Part shown: one piece after another, positions 1-11,286 of the stretch
How positions within the stretch are numbered: the stretch's first letter is position 1
Layout: each line of letters begins with the position of its first letter
Assembly (NCBI RefSeq): GCF_000149955.1
Contig: NW_017264853.1
Coordinates: 77,386-106,513, forward strand
Source: Fusarium oxysporum f. sp. lycopersici 4287
Taxonomy: Eukaryota; Ascomycota; Sordariomycetes; Hypocreales; Nectriaceae
Direction: 5' to 3'
DNA length: 29,128 nucleotides
The notes under the pieces: model-generated
Told to the model about the DNA's origin: nothing
The model's input: the letters and a program-made list of their open reading frames with translations, nothing else
Databases searched by the model: none
Made by a program: the position numbers and the translations under genes

Positions 1-1470
1 TTCAGTATATTATAATTAGGTTTATAAAGTAAAGGAGATAAGATATCTCACTTAAGACTTTAGTTTAGTATTTAAATATATACCTTCTTTATAACTCCTA
101 GGTTAGCTATTTATTACTTTTATATTATAATCTTATCTAGAGATAGGGTCCAAAAGGTTAGGGACTTAGGTAATATTACTATTTAGGTTACTATAGGAGC
201 AGATACTATAGATCCTAGAGGACTTCTAAATTTAATAACTTAATAGAGACCCTTTTATAAGTCTGCTATAATACTTTATTAATATACTAGGGATTAATAA
301 TAAGATAAGGTAACTCTGGCCTGCTTACCTATTTACTTATATACTTATGGGTCTTATCTTTATAAGATAGGTACTACTAGGAAATAGGGCTATACCTACC
401 TAGGAGCAGGCTAGAAAAATAGACCTTGCATTATGTTTTACCTAGGTTTAAGACGCCTGGCTTTATAAGGTAATATACTCTCCTATAGGCTATATACTTA
501 GCCTATTATTATATAAAAGGAAGATTATAAAAGAGATAAATAGCTAGTTAATAGTATCCTAGAGTAAATATAATAAGATAATATATTTTATAGGTAAGCT
601 AATCCTAATAGAGGATATTTATAATATAATAGCCTATATAATAAATAATACTAAGAACTTATTATAAAACTAGTTAATATTTAAAGAGGGTAATAATAAG
701 CACTGAATTATTCCTTTAGCTAGTATTAAAGATAATCTTACCTAGATAAGATAAGGGTAATCCTTTATTTATAATAATAATCTTACTAATAAAGAGGTTA
801 AAATACTTAAGGACCTTATTATAAGCTTATAAAAGGCTAAGCTCCTGGATAAAGTAGGTAAGTAGAAGTAGGTAAGTATTAGGAAGTACTTAAAGCTAGT
901 AAAAAAGTTTAAAAGAGTTTGTATTACTTCTTGCCTATATTACTAGAAGCTAGCCTAGCTAAGGAGAGGAAATTACTAGCCTATAGCTAATTAATAGTAT
1001 TAAAAGGGATTATAATATCTTTTTTATTAATAGTAATATTATATTAATTACCTAGTATTATAAATCTCTAGCCTACTTTAACTTACCTAAAATAATCACT
1101 TAGTTCTTATTAGGCAGGATTAGGTAGCTATTTATAATATATATAATTTATATCTAGCTATTAATAGATTACTAGGAGGTAAATAAATAAGAGCTATATA
1201 ATAAGATAATACTACTAAGTAACTTTATTTAGCATAGTAAGATAGGACTATAAGAAAGTAGTTAAATATCTAAGGCTATAAGAAAGTAGATATTTTATTA
1301 TATTAGCTGCTAAGTTATATTTTAAGACTAGTATTATATTACTATTACTATTAGTAAGAAATATACTTATAATAAAGGGGCTGCTTAGGCAGACTTTAAG
1401 GATAGCAGGAATAATAATAAATTAGAGTAGTATAAGGCACCTATTAACCTAGCTGCCTATTATACCGGCC
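1..1470. repeat. AT-rich RIP-degraded repeat block
   Basis: This stretch is very AT-rich and full of TA steps, with stop codons in every frame. CA and TG dinucleotides are nearly absent (isolated cases, for example near 347, 425-437, 704 and 846) and CG is almost gone (one near 452), while CC, GG, CT and AG remain common. Loss of CA/TG with gain of TA is the signature of repeat-induced point mutation, which mutates duplicated DNA in ascomycetes. The edge is fairly sharp: normal sequence with CG returns at about 1465. The original element cannot be named because no protein motif survives. The block continues beyond the left end of the window. Confidence 0.8.
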
Positions 1471-2023
1471 AGATAGCCGCTAACTACGGCGTCATAATTA
1501 ATATACTAAAGCATTTAATAGCCGACTTTCTAGACATATTTAGGCAGGTAAGTCATCGTTAGCATAAGTTCCTCGGCTATGACGTGCAGCATATGTCGGC
1601 CTCAGAGCCGCTGCTGCCCACCTCGGTCTCGAAGCATAAGGGTAGGGCCGAGTCCGGCGGAGAGACGTGCTAACCTCCTGGGAAGTAGAGGAAGAACTTT
1701 CTTTCTGATATTGTCTTGAGGATTATTAATTGTAAAGATCTCATCTCCTGTGCTTTTTAGACTAATCGCAAACATCTGCACATCGACCGGCATCTTCCAC
1801 GTCTCAGAATCACTGCATCTATATAAAGATTTACAGACTTCTACATCAACCTCCAGTAACAGAGGACATTCGACCGATGATTGTTCTGCGACGCATCGCT
1901 CCGCCGAATTCTGCAAGATCGTTATAGACATTCCATGTTGTATTAAAGTCATATGTAACATTATTAGTCCTTCACTAGGTTGAAGAAGTTTTCTGTTATC
2001 CCATCATTAGTTAACCAGTTACT
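1471..2023. other. intergenic stretch with an unassigned 119-codon minus-strand ORF
   Basis: Balanced-composition sequence between the RIP-like block and the 3' end of the 7TM gene. The only open frame of note runs 1961-1602 on the minus strand (119 codons, rich in Leu, Ser and Cys, ending in an Arg-rich tail). I recognise no domain. It could be a remnant exon or the 3' part of a dead gene cut by the neighbouring repeat. No tRNA or structured element was seen. Confidence 0.3.
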
Positions 2024-3154
2024 CTACATACCCTCCTTGGATGAGGTACTATCACTCTCTCCATCACCCACCACGACTGTAGTCTCAACTGTCTTTGTGA
2101 TTCCATGAGGCCCTGGATAAGTAGCTAGATGTACCTGAGACCCATTGTTGCCCTTATTAGTTTCTGGCTCCTTGCCCATCCTGCTCATGAGATTTTTACC
2201 ACTCCTGGGTGCAGCAGGGCCGCTGCTCACAACGACACGAGAGGTCAGACCATAAGCGGTTGGGTTAGACTTGTCTCTGCTACTAGAGTACCAGCCTTCG
2301 CTTCGACTGTGCGTGCCGCTCTTGACAACTTTAGAGATGAGGTTGGCCATCATAAGCTCAATATAGAGCTTGACCATGTATGCGAGAGGGGCGAACTGGA
2401 CGTATCTATACACATGTTAACCCATTTGTGATGAGCTCGCTTGGTGCTCACTTACAAGTAAGGATCCGGCAAGCTCAAGAAACCTAGCAGCAAGATATCC
2501 ATGGATGTCGAGATAAAGACCATGCCAGCGTTGAAATTAAATAGCCTCCAGTATTTGCCCAATCCATCGGCAATTAAGCGGTAGCGGACCAGATATAGGA
2601 AGTACAGGTTAAGTGCCAAGTCGATGATCAGGAAGAAGGACTTTTCTGCCTTCTCAAACACCATATTGGTATATTTCTGGGAATCTGTGGCCGTGTCGAG
2701 ATGCGCGACCGTCCAGATGTAGCAGACGGCGATGTTGACAACTCCAATACAGAGTACGAGGCCCCATTTCAAGTACTTCGCTCGGCGTCTGTTGGTCATA
2801 ATCAAGGCGACTCGGTTGGCAATGATTTGGGGTAAGAGCTGTGTCTGAATGGACCAGAGAGCAACAGTGGCAAGGAGAAATCCAAGGCTAATGCCAGATG
2901 GTGAGCAAAGAACGCCGTTGATATGGCAAAGAAAGGGCTACCTACTTTCCGGGTATGATGCCATTGAGGTAAAGAAATGTAAGCAAGGCAAATACAAAAT
3001 TGACCCATATCTCGATCCAGATCATATATACGTAGGCATTGCGAAGGCTGTGAGTGCGTTTCCAGATTGCTCTCGTTTGTGATATGGCCTTTGAGGAGGC
3101 AAAGACGAAGACACCTAGGAAGAGGCCATAGTAAATCGAAGCCAGATCAATCAT
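2024..3154 (-). CDS. fungal 7TM integral membrane protein, three exons
   Basis: Exons on the minus strand are 3154-2946, 2887-2456 and 2405-2024 (1,023 nt, 340 aa). Intron 1 (58 nt) has donor GTAGGT and ends ATTAG; intron 2 (50 nt) has donor GTAAGT and ends TATAG. Both joins keep the frame and restore continuous hydrophobic segments. I count seven membrane helices: residues about 4-22 and 41-66 from exon 1, four from exon 2, and one across the exon 2/3 join (PLAYMVKLYIELMMANLISK). A hydrophilic Ser/Thr-rich tail of about 100 residues follows. The layout matches the large family of uncharacterised fungal 7TM proteins, often annotated simply as integral membrane proteins; the ligand is unknown. 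The start is the first ATG before helix 1. The gene stands alone, near the RIP-like block, and shows no damage. Confidence 0.85.
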
Positions 3155-5829
3155 ATTGGACTATAGAACAGGATTTATTGAAAAGATAAAGAGGGGCCGT
3201 ACGAAAGAATCTAGAATGCGTGATACTGAGTACTATATACGTAGGTGGTCATTTGGACCCCGAGTCATAGAACACTCCACGTGTCAGCTAACCATTGACC
3301 GACCGGTATGTGGATTAATGTTGCGCATTACTCGGCAGTGTGAATCCGCCAAAGGTTTGATGCGGCAGATTTCTAGACCTTGTTTAGATGATGATATTCA
3401 CCGCTAACAAAAAAACGTTTGGTAGGGCCAGGCACTAGCAACGCTCAAACGATGGTGCAAAAATCTGCAAGGGGCTGTCCAATGCCGACCAAGATAGTAA
3501 AGACGCTACGTCCCAAGATGGCAAGTCTGACAGAGTAATGCTGGCGCTCAACATGGAGATCGCCAGTACAAATAACTTGGGTATGTCAGTAATCTCAACG
3601 AGCCAGCTAGCGCTTTCATAAACTTTATCTTGTTATCAAAGCCAATAGAGTCGACAAACATGCATTAAATGACAGGCCAACCTGGCGTATTATTGGCACG
3701 CACAGGCTTTTTCGAAAACGACAGCGATCTGTGTCAGGATCTGCAATTGTGTCTAGCTTGTATGGGTGACAGCTCTGTCACTAACATCTCCCATAAGGTC
3801 ATGAGCAGATACAACATGACTTATAGGGCACCCATCTTGACGGTCATGTCAGCCTCTGGATGATTGAAATGCCAAGAGACAGTATTTTGGCCTCGAGGCA
3901 ACGATTACAGACTCAAACTTTAATTTAGACATAACTTCCCACCAACACGGTAAAAGCTTACCCTGTTTGATTAGGTCCCTTTTCCCTATTCGTTCAGAGT
4001 CTTGTCAGGGTATCTCAGCGATAAGGCTTATAGCTCACATGAACTTTTGGCAGTCGCTTTCCATCACCAGCTTTGCTTCAGGGCAAACTGCTACATATGG
4101 CTTAACCAATACCTGGGCCTATTAATAGCCTTTTTCTCCCTCGGTCTAGTCAAAAATGTTTGAAGCACAACCTTCAAGGTGCAAGTCCAAGTTGATGGGT
4201 CAGTAACAGCATACAGGCACGCTAACAGGGAGGACTAATCTACCGGATCAACCCCAAAGCTCCAATATTACATCAAATCCCCCACAATCATGGGACCATA
4301 TAAACGTCGAGGGATCGACATCACAACGGCACCTTGCCCAAACAGATCTCAATTTCAAAGTTTCCGGGGTTTAATTGAACCAAGAAGGTCCCGTTTTTAA
4401 ATGTCCTGTGCAGAGCGGCATATTCTGTGGCGTACTATACCGCCCTGTCTGAACGAGCTTGGCGTGTTAGCGCTTATACCTATTCTGTACAGGGATTCGT
4501 TGGTTCAAAGTTAAAGAGCTTAGCGGTTTGCTAAAGTATAAATTGCATAATCAGTGTTTGATGATGAGAAACCCAGCTATCAGGACAAATATAAGGATTA
4601 GTTCCGGTTGGAGTGCAAAGTTTTCAGGCAATTAACCGAGCCGTAAGTTGGGTCTTATAGCCCTTCTCGGGTCTTGGACCCTGGCACGCGGAATTGGCGC
4701 CAGGGCTTTCTAAGGCGATACAAAGCTACCCTTCATGCAGAAGAGCTGCCTAATATTATGATGCTAGGGCGATCTACCAGACGAAGATTTCATTGACTGG
4801 GCATGACAGCCTCCAACTGTCATTAAGTCCTTTCCTTATAATATTATGCGGGCTTTTACAGTTTTCTACGGTGAACTCGTTCAGCCTCAAACTTTACACT
4901 AGTGGTGGTCATGGCATTGACATTCGATTCAGAAGAGGCCGTGGCTTTTCACCTAGACGGGCATGTATATCTTGTCTGGAAATCCGGTACCCTGGAGGTG
5001 GAGGGGCCCTGACGTACCCTTTTGGTCGGTCGTGGCCTTGACTCTGATTACAAGACAGGGGTCAGTCCATTAAGATAACACATACCAACTCTAGATTATC
5101 ACACTATAACAGGGGCCAAGCCGCTAGAAGAGAGTTGCTTAACTATTGACTGTTTGTCAAACCTAGCTTTTGTGACCTTCCTTACACATGCCGTATCCTT
5201 GCGGTCTTATGCTGGTGGCCGTGGTAGTATTCATCGTAGTAGCCACGGGAAAATGGTTCAATAGGTCGACGCCTCACAACAATAAGTTGAGACAGTGTTG
5301 CAGAAATGAACTATAGGCCACGAATAAGCAATTAAATTGAAAATCAATCGCGTAGAAGCTACATAAGTTGTGAAGAAATACTTGGTAGAAGTCTTTAGTA
5401 TCTCCTTATTTTGCAAATCTCTGCCTTCTCATAGCCGCAAAACTTCGGCACCAGTAACAGTCTCCAATCCTCAGGCTTCCATGCCAGATAAGTTAATCAC
5501 TGAGCTCGACCTGTAACGGTTAGTAACGGCCAAGCCTTCGAGGCAAGTTTGCGCGCTACTATTAAATACCAAGAATATGGCTTCGATTTTCGGCCAAGCA
5601 TCCGAGGCCCGGAGTACAGCACATCATGGCTGGATCTGCGTTGGTTTCCTTCACGCCAAGGCAAAATTCTTCTATGACCCCCGTGAATTAATGCGATACC
5701 TTGGAGATGCCGTCCGCTCATTGGCTCTCTTCCCATTCAATATGCACGATAAAGCAACATGGGGCGGAGGCAGGTAGAAAATGGGCCAGCGCGGTAAGGA
5801 TATTTTACTGCTGTAACCTGTTGGTTTGC
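3155..5829. other. gene-poor stretch, no gene recognised
   Basis: About 2.7 kb with no convincing exon chain on either strand. Short open frames (3156-3407, 3669-3863 and 4793-5041 on the plus strand) lack recognisable motifs and splice context. On the minus strand, near 3600-3450, two frames give short hydrophobic runs that could come from a dead transporter, but the match is too weak to call. No tandem repeat, tRNA box or terminal inverted repeat was found by eye. The part next to 3154 should hold the promoter of the 7TM gene. Confidence 0.45.
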
Positions 5830-7162
5830 CAGCTCCTCTAGACATGGACATCACACCATAAGATCACCGCATTGTTAATAACCAGGGCGACCTTAAACCT
5901 ATTGGCAAGAACTGGATTGAAGGTTTCTTATGACGAAATCCTTCTGTTAAGACGCTGAGAGGCAAGGCTGTTGATTTCAACCGTTTAGAAGAGGCAGCAA
6001 CTGAGAAAGTGCAGGATTGCTTCTGGAGACTCCCCCTATCTGCGGTTAAAGGATCCCTCCACAATATCGTTATAACATGGATGAGACCAGCATAATGGAA
6101 GGAAAAGGAAATAACGGGCTTGTTCTCGGTTCATCTGAAAATGACTTCGCTCCTTTTAAAGTCCCTGATGGCAGGTTATGGGCCTCTATTCTTGAAGTTA
6201 TTAACGCCTTTGGTTTCTCGCTGCCTCCTCTTATAATTTACAAGGAATCTAGATACAACACCAGTAGTTTCCTGATGATTTAAAGGGATTTGGAGACTGG
6301 TATTTTATACAATCGCAGAGAGGCTGGACCTCTGATGAAATTGCTCTTGAGTGGTTGAAAAAGATATTCATTCCATTGACCAAGCCTGCAGAGGGGCAGC
6401 AACCACGCCTCCTTGTCATTGACGGCCACGAAAGCCATGAAACAATCGAGTTTATGTGGGAATGTTATCCCATTAGCATACATATTCTATGTTGACCTTC
6501 GCATTGTTCACATCTTCTTCAAATGCTCGATTCGACGGTATTTTCAGTGCTTAAGGGGGGCGTACAGAAAGGAAATGCAGCAGCTCATCAGAATCACAGA
6601 TGATTCAGCCCTAGGAAAGGCACTCTTCCTGAAATCTTACCTTGAGGCACCTCGGGTGGCCATGAAGCCGCAGACTATTCGTGCGGGCTGGAAATCGGCA
6701 GGAATGTGGCCAGTGTCCATGGCACAGACCCTACGGAACCCATGGTTTCTTGAGCGGCAGAGGCAGCGAGAGAGCAACCGATTTAACACGCCTTCGGCAA
6801 AGAAGACGCTGCCCTTCGTCACAGAGACTATGATCTATACGCCTTATCACGGTTTAGAAGTACGTTCAACTGTTGAGCCCTTTAAGAAGAAGAAGGAGGT
6901 TGCCTCAGTGGCAAGGCTGCTGTTTCGGAAGGTCAATAAAGCGGTGGAAAGGCATCTTGCCGTGATTGATGACCAGCAGCAGGAAATAGACCTACTGAAG
7001 GCCCAAGTTGATCACTTTCGACCAAAACGAAGGAAGGAAGTGAAGCTAGGAAATAACCCGCGTTTTGCCAACATCGTGACGATCAGGAACACGCGTGAGC
7101 AAGTCAGGAAGCTTGGAAAGAAATATATGCATGACGTGGAAGTCAGTAAAAATGCGCTTTGA
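5830..7162 (+). pseudogene. pogo/Fot-like DDE transposase relic (DDE_1 / CENP-B-type), multiply frameshifted
   Basis: Family blocks of a fungal pogo-superfamily transposase appear in order but in different frames. The end of the DNA-binding part (KPIGKNWIEGFL) is near 5896-5930, followed by an in-frame TGA at 5931. The first catalytic Asp lies in MDETSIMEG at 6077. The second is in VIDGHESH, with its Asp codon at 6421. The third is in LLQMLD, at 6529. After that come the GWKSAGMWPV block and a C-terminal Lys/Arg-rich, coiled-coil-like tail ending at 7162. Visible breaks are stops at 5859, 5931 and 6492, and frame changes near 6065, near 6267 and in a run of six G at 6555-6560. The N-terminal helix-turn-helix part upstream of 5830 is too decayed to trace. 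No terminal inverted repeats were found. The 249-codon open frame at 6413-7162 is only the C-terminal third. It cannot be active as it stands. Confidence 0.85.
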
Positions 7163-9003
7163 GGATCTATTTGATGAATTTCAGTTAATTCTGGACTAGG
7201 AGAGCGAAGTTGAAGACGTTGATTGATGCGCAAACTCGGTGTACTTGCATTCTCATGGCATTGAGAGCGTGGCAACTTATGGGTGGTGGTTGTAATACCA
7301 TACCCCAGAGTCCAGATGCTGGGGAAAAAATGCCATGGTGTTTTCCGTTGATAAAGTTGCTCCTGCTATGGATGAGACTGGGACGAGGTTATTGGGCGGG
7401 TAGTTTGAAGTGGACGTACGTCACTGACTCAGCCACCGAATCGCGTCTTGCCCACCATGCTGAGATCAGCATACGCAGAGTGCTGTACGTAGTTGTCTGG
7501 ATAGCTCTGAAGCTATGCCAAGTGCAGTCAAGCTTACGGTTGCCCCGGGGTTCCGGGTCTGCAGAACTAGGAGATCTACTCGATTACTTGGCGAGCCATG
7601 GCTGAATCTATTCGAGATGGTTGGTGACAGTTTGGATAGACTTTGGCCTCGCACGGTTCGCGCCTCGAGCAATGACTCGATGCAACGTTGCCAAGAGTCA
7701 TGCCCCATGTACAGGGCTGATAGAGCTAACGGTAGCGGGCTGAGTTATATGGAGACTCTGACTGATTCTTATGTGCCGCTGCAGGTCGAGAAATGATATG
7801 TCAAGAAGGTTCATGCATCGCCGCAAAACAACCCGACATATGGGTTTCTGGTTCCTAGGGCGAATCAAAAGCGGAATAGAAGATCTTGGCTCCTGCAGAG
7901 CCCTTTAATAAACCGCGCATTCGTGCTCAAATTTGGTTGCACGGGCAGTCATATGATTGCCAGTCCCCGACATCTAATTCTTATCGAGTTCAGTTATGAG
8001 TCTTGTGCCGGCGCCATTCTCGCTGGACAAAAGCGCAAAACTACTCCTGAGAATACGAGAATAGGTGTTCAATTTAGACGGAAGTTTCCGAGAGCTGATG
8101 GGAAAACAGAGATCAGTTGAGGCGTAACTAAGCACCACGCAACGACTCAGGCACCACAATCGACTGACTCCACGTCATACGTGCGGCATTTGGCGGTGAC
8201 AGCGACAGGGGCCACATTGGTGTTAGTCGTGCATTTGATAGGCTCGAGGGACTGCTGTAACACGCTGGTGGCAAATTACATATCCTTAACTGCGGGGGAA
8301 GTGCGCCGCTGGTGTCTTATGGGAGTCTAGGAGATCTTCTCCGAGCGCTCTTCGGAGCGATTGACTTTTGGCAGGATGCTCCAAGCATACACTAAGGCTA
8401 CACTAAAATCAGGTCGCTGGGGCTTGGCATTGCCAATCCTGGGGTAAGAGCGGTTTCCGGCCAGCTGCATTACGCAACCTGGGATGTGAAGACGGATGCA
8501 TAATCTATTGATAAGTGGCAGCATTGAGACGGACTACCGATACAACAGCCGCAAAAAGGTGAACCGCCTTTCGTGAAGGCTCCATTCTTGTCATCAACTG
8601 CCTACCAATAGAGAAGAAACCATAACCTAACTTCAGAATCTTTTTCCTTAGAACGCAAGAGAAGCCATATTACCTTACCTCAACAGTCTTTAGTAAACAA
8701 ACATAATTCTGACTCGAGTACCACGGTTCAGGTACGTAGCGGTTTACCCTGGTGTAAAGCGCCCGCAGTTCCTAGACTAAGGGGGGGTGCATATACACCT
8801 GAAATACTGGTAACGATCTGCCGTATTGCACGTCCTCCATCTTCTGCTCTCGTTGAATTGTTTGATATTTTGTGTGCGGGGGTTGATGTTTTCTGTCTTA
8901 CGTCTAAATTCGTGCCTAGAATTCCTTCACTGACTTACATCCTTTTACCCATATCGTTCTACCTTGTGAGAACTGCATGAGAAGCATCTGAACCGCAAAC
9001 AAG
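7163..9003. other. gene-poor stretch, no gene recognised
   Basis: About 1.8 kb downstream of the transposase relic. Open frames of 60-130 codons occur on both strands (for example 7210-7605 and 7515-7796 plus), but they overlap one another, lack domain motifs and do not join through plausible splice sites. The first part may be the untranslated flank of the dead transposon. The last few hundred bases should include the promoter of the rhodopsin-domain gene; a G-run lies near 8781-8787. Nothing else can be supported. Confidence 0.4.
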
Positions 9004-10387
9004 ATGCTTACGCCTCGTGAGCATGCGACAGCCGTTAACAAGGCACCGATAGTTCGGGCCATGACGGCATTACTGATGGTTATTTCAATTCAGGCTGCTA
9101 CCATACGAATAGTGACGAGGGTGACCACAGTGGGAAGTCTCAGTTTGGATGATGGACTTGTTGCTGCATCAACAGTAAGAACACTTCTCCCCCGAAGAAC
9201 ACAACATAATGTCACACATTATTGACGTCGAGGAATTAGGTCTTGGCTGTTATCCAGTCAATTATCGTCATATTCGAGGGTTCAGCTGGTCTTGGCAAAC
9301 GTGATGGTATTGATACTGACCAGATTTCTCTTATCCTCAAGGTATATGATATCCTTTATCGACAGATTCTAGACCGCTAGCCAGTTAACAGATCATGTTA
9401 AATACAGAGCCAATACGCATCCAACATTCTGTTCATCACCGTTCTCTTCCTCGCCAAGATCTCGGCGACAAGAACGATTCGGAGTATGGCATCTCGAGAA
9501 CGTCAACGGTTGGTCCTGATTACTGAAGGAGTCATCAGTCTCTGGGCTCTGGGTTCAATCGTAGCGTCTCTGTTTGAGTGCAGTCTACCAAAGCCGTGGG
9601 ACTATATTCACGGAAAATGCTTCAACCGTGTGAGTTGCACTACCCCTTCCTCAGCGCAGTAGCGGTGATCCTTATTTCTAATCGATATAGGCACTTTTTT
9701 GGACCGTGGTCGACATTGTCAACATTATGACTGACATTATCGTCACGGGGATCCTGATTGACATGTTCAAGAGTCTTCAGACCTCAAGGTCTAAGAAATT
9801 CCTAGTAATTGGAGTATTTGGATGTCGCATTCTGTGAGTTTATCAATTGACAACGAAACCGATAACAGCAGCTGACGGTATCCAGGATTACTCCAGCCAT
9901 CATCTGCCACATCTACTACTTTCGCAAAGCTACAAATCTTAACAAACCCTTATTCGACATGTGGGCGCCAACTGTAATTATACAGGTTATACAATGCATG
10001 AGCATTATGGTAACATGCGTTCCCTTCCTAAAGCCGTTCATGGATAGCCTTGAATCAGGACAAATGAATGCTGGTGATGGATTGCAAACACGAACCAGGG
10101 GCAGCGACTCTCGTAGCCGAACTGACGAGACAGCGCCACGGACTCTTAGAGGGATTACTACTCTAGCCTCAAACGCTTCATACCGGAGGCAAAATTACGA
10201 AATGGTCGATGCGGACAATTGGGGCGCAAAAAAGGATAAGGGGACAACAGCCTCAGCCACGGCAGTAACAACGGAGCAAAGTCGCCCTTGGGACGGGCAG
10301 AGTCATACGAGTCAGTCGGTACTTGTGCACCAGACGTGGCAGGTAGAGATTGAGAGGCAGAGCAGTACATCGGAGCTTACTGGGTAG
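9004..10387 (+). CDS. Pth11-like rhodopsin-domain 7TM protein, five exons
   Basis: Exons are 9004-9174, 9240-9341, 9408-9629, 9691-9833 and 9886-10387 (1,140 nt, 379 aa). Donors are GTAAGA, GTATAT, GTGAGT and GTGAGT; every acceptor ends AG and the frame is kept throughout. The product shows the fungal rhodopsin-domain pattern: helix 1 followed by Arg residues and an L-x-x-DD motif (LSLDDGLVA, about residues 47-55), seven helices, CFNRALFWTVVDIVNIMTD in the middle, and the closing block WAPTVI then PFLKPFMDSLESGQM. A Ser/Thr/Arg-rich cytosolic tail of about 110 residues follows. There is no N-terminal CFEM cysteine domain, so it is a short Pth11-like type. Family members are putative G-protein-coupled receptors at the plasma membrane; the ligand is unknown. 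The ATG at 9004 is the first in the exon and sits in a good context (AACAAGATG). The gene looks intact. Confidence 0.9.
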
Positions 10388-11286
10388 CTTATCCTTCTAT
10401 GCATATAAACGTATTTATATAACATCTTTTCAAACAGCTATAATCACTGTCTTATAGTAACTGAAGCATCATGATCTACGCGATGTGTAGTCACTAATGA
10501 CTAAATCAGGTATCCTTATTCCAATCTCTATATAGCTTAAATTGACTATTAATACAGCCCATATAAACATAAACGGAGGATTTGTACGGGAAGAAGTTTT
10601 TAAGTTATGGAAGCTTCTGTAAATCTCCTGACCTTACTGGTGTGGTATGCCCTCACGATGCCCCTGGTCCCGTCATCTAACCACCTCATCTCATCCCTAT
10701 ATCGTTAAACCGTGTGGCCGCGGCGGGCATAAACTCTGATACTTAACCCCCTACTAGGACCATTTCATGTGAGGGTCGGGTAGGCCGGGCCGTGAGATTA
10801 GTGTTGGATGAGTATTAGAGTTCATACCCACCGCCGCCACACGGTTTGACTACTGACTGATACTCTCTGCCGTGTCACACTGGGGGGAGGCCTAACGGCG
10901 CAAATTACGCATTTGAGTAAACCCCACCATGGCTGATTCATGCCAAAACGATGAGACAGCGCCATGCAAGAACTAAGTCGACACAGTAGTAGAGTTTATG
11001 TACGTATTTGCCATTATGTACCTGGCTGTTCCACAACAGAAGACTTGGTCCAATATATTATGCTCGATATCCAATAAAAACGAGCTTACTATGTTCCTTA
11101 TATTCCTTTCCGCGTACATTTCAGTATCACCTCCGATGCCAACTACTGCGTGAACCACTCCCTAATTATTTCATACTCTTTCGTCGTAAGTTATTTCTTC
11201 GATTGGGCTCCGTTGGATGGGTGGAAACTTATGACTCTAGCGCGTATTATTTTTCATTGATCTTTGTCTGCAGCATTTCATATAAG
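10388..11286. other. intergenic region upstream of the permease
   Basis: Nine hundred bases between the rhodopsin-domain gene and the permease. It contains the imperfect inverted repeat described separately (10707-10847). An open frame from 11008 runs into the permease start, but its residues are not family-like and it has no separate support. The 3' part should act as the permease promoter and 5' leader. Confidence 0.5.
10707..10847. repeat. imperfect 38-bp inverted repeat with about 65-bp spacer
   Basis: Left arm 10707-10744 and right arm 10810-10847 are reverse complements at 32 of 38 positions. The arms begin AAACCGTGTGG and are GC-rich at the outer end. Five of the six mismatches are transitions of C/T or G/A type; the other is a C/G change. 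The spacer is 10745-10809. The structure could be a small MITE-like element, a hairpin, or a regulatory palindrome. No clear target-site duplication is visible next to the arms, and they do not match the mimp termini I know from Fusarium. Confidence 0.75.

Noticed and set aside
6413..7162. 249-codon open frame as a stand-alone gene
   Set aside because: It is the C-terminal part of the broken transposase; its first 40 or so residues are out of frame with the family and the catalytic motifs lie in other frames upstream.
9129..9139. CAGTGGG as a Fusarium mimp terminal repeat
   Set aside because: Only the first seven bases agree, it lies inside an exon and no partner repeat is nearby.
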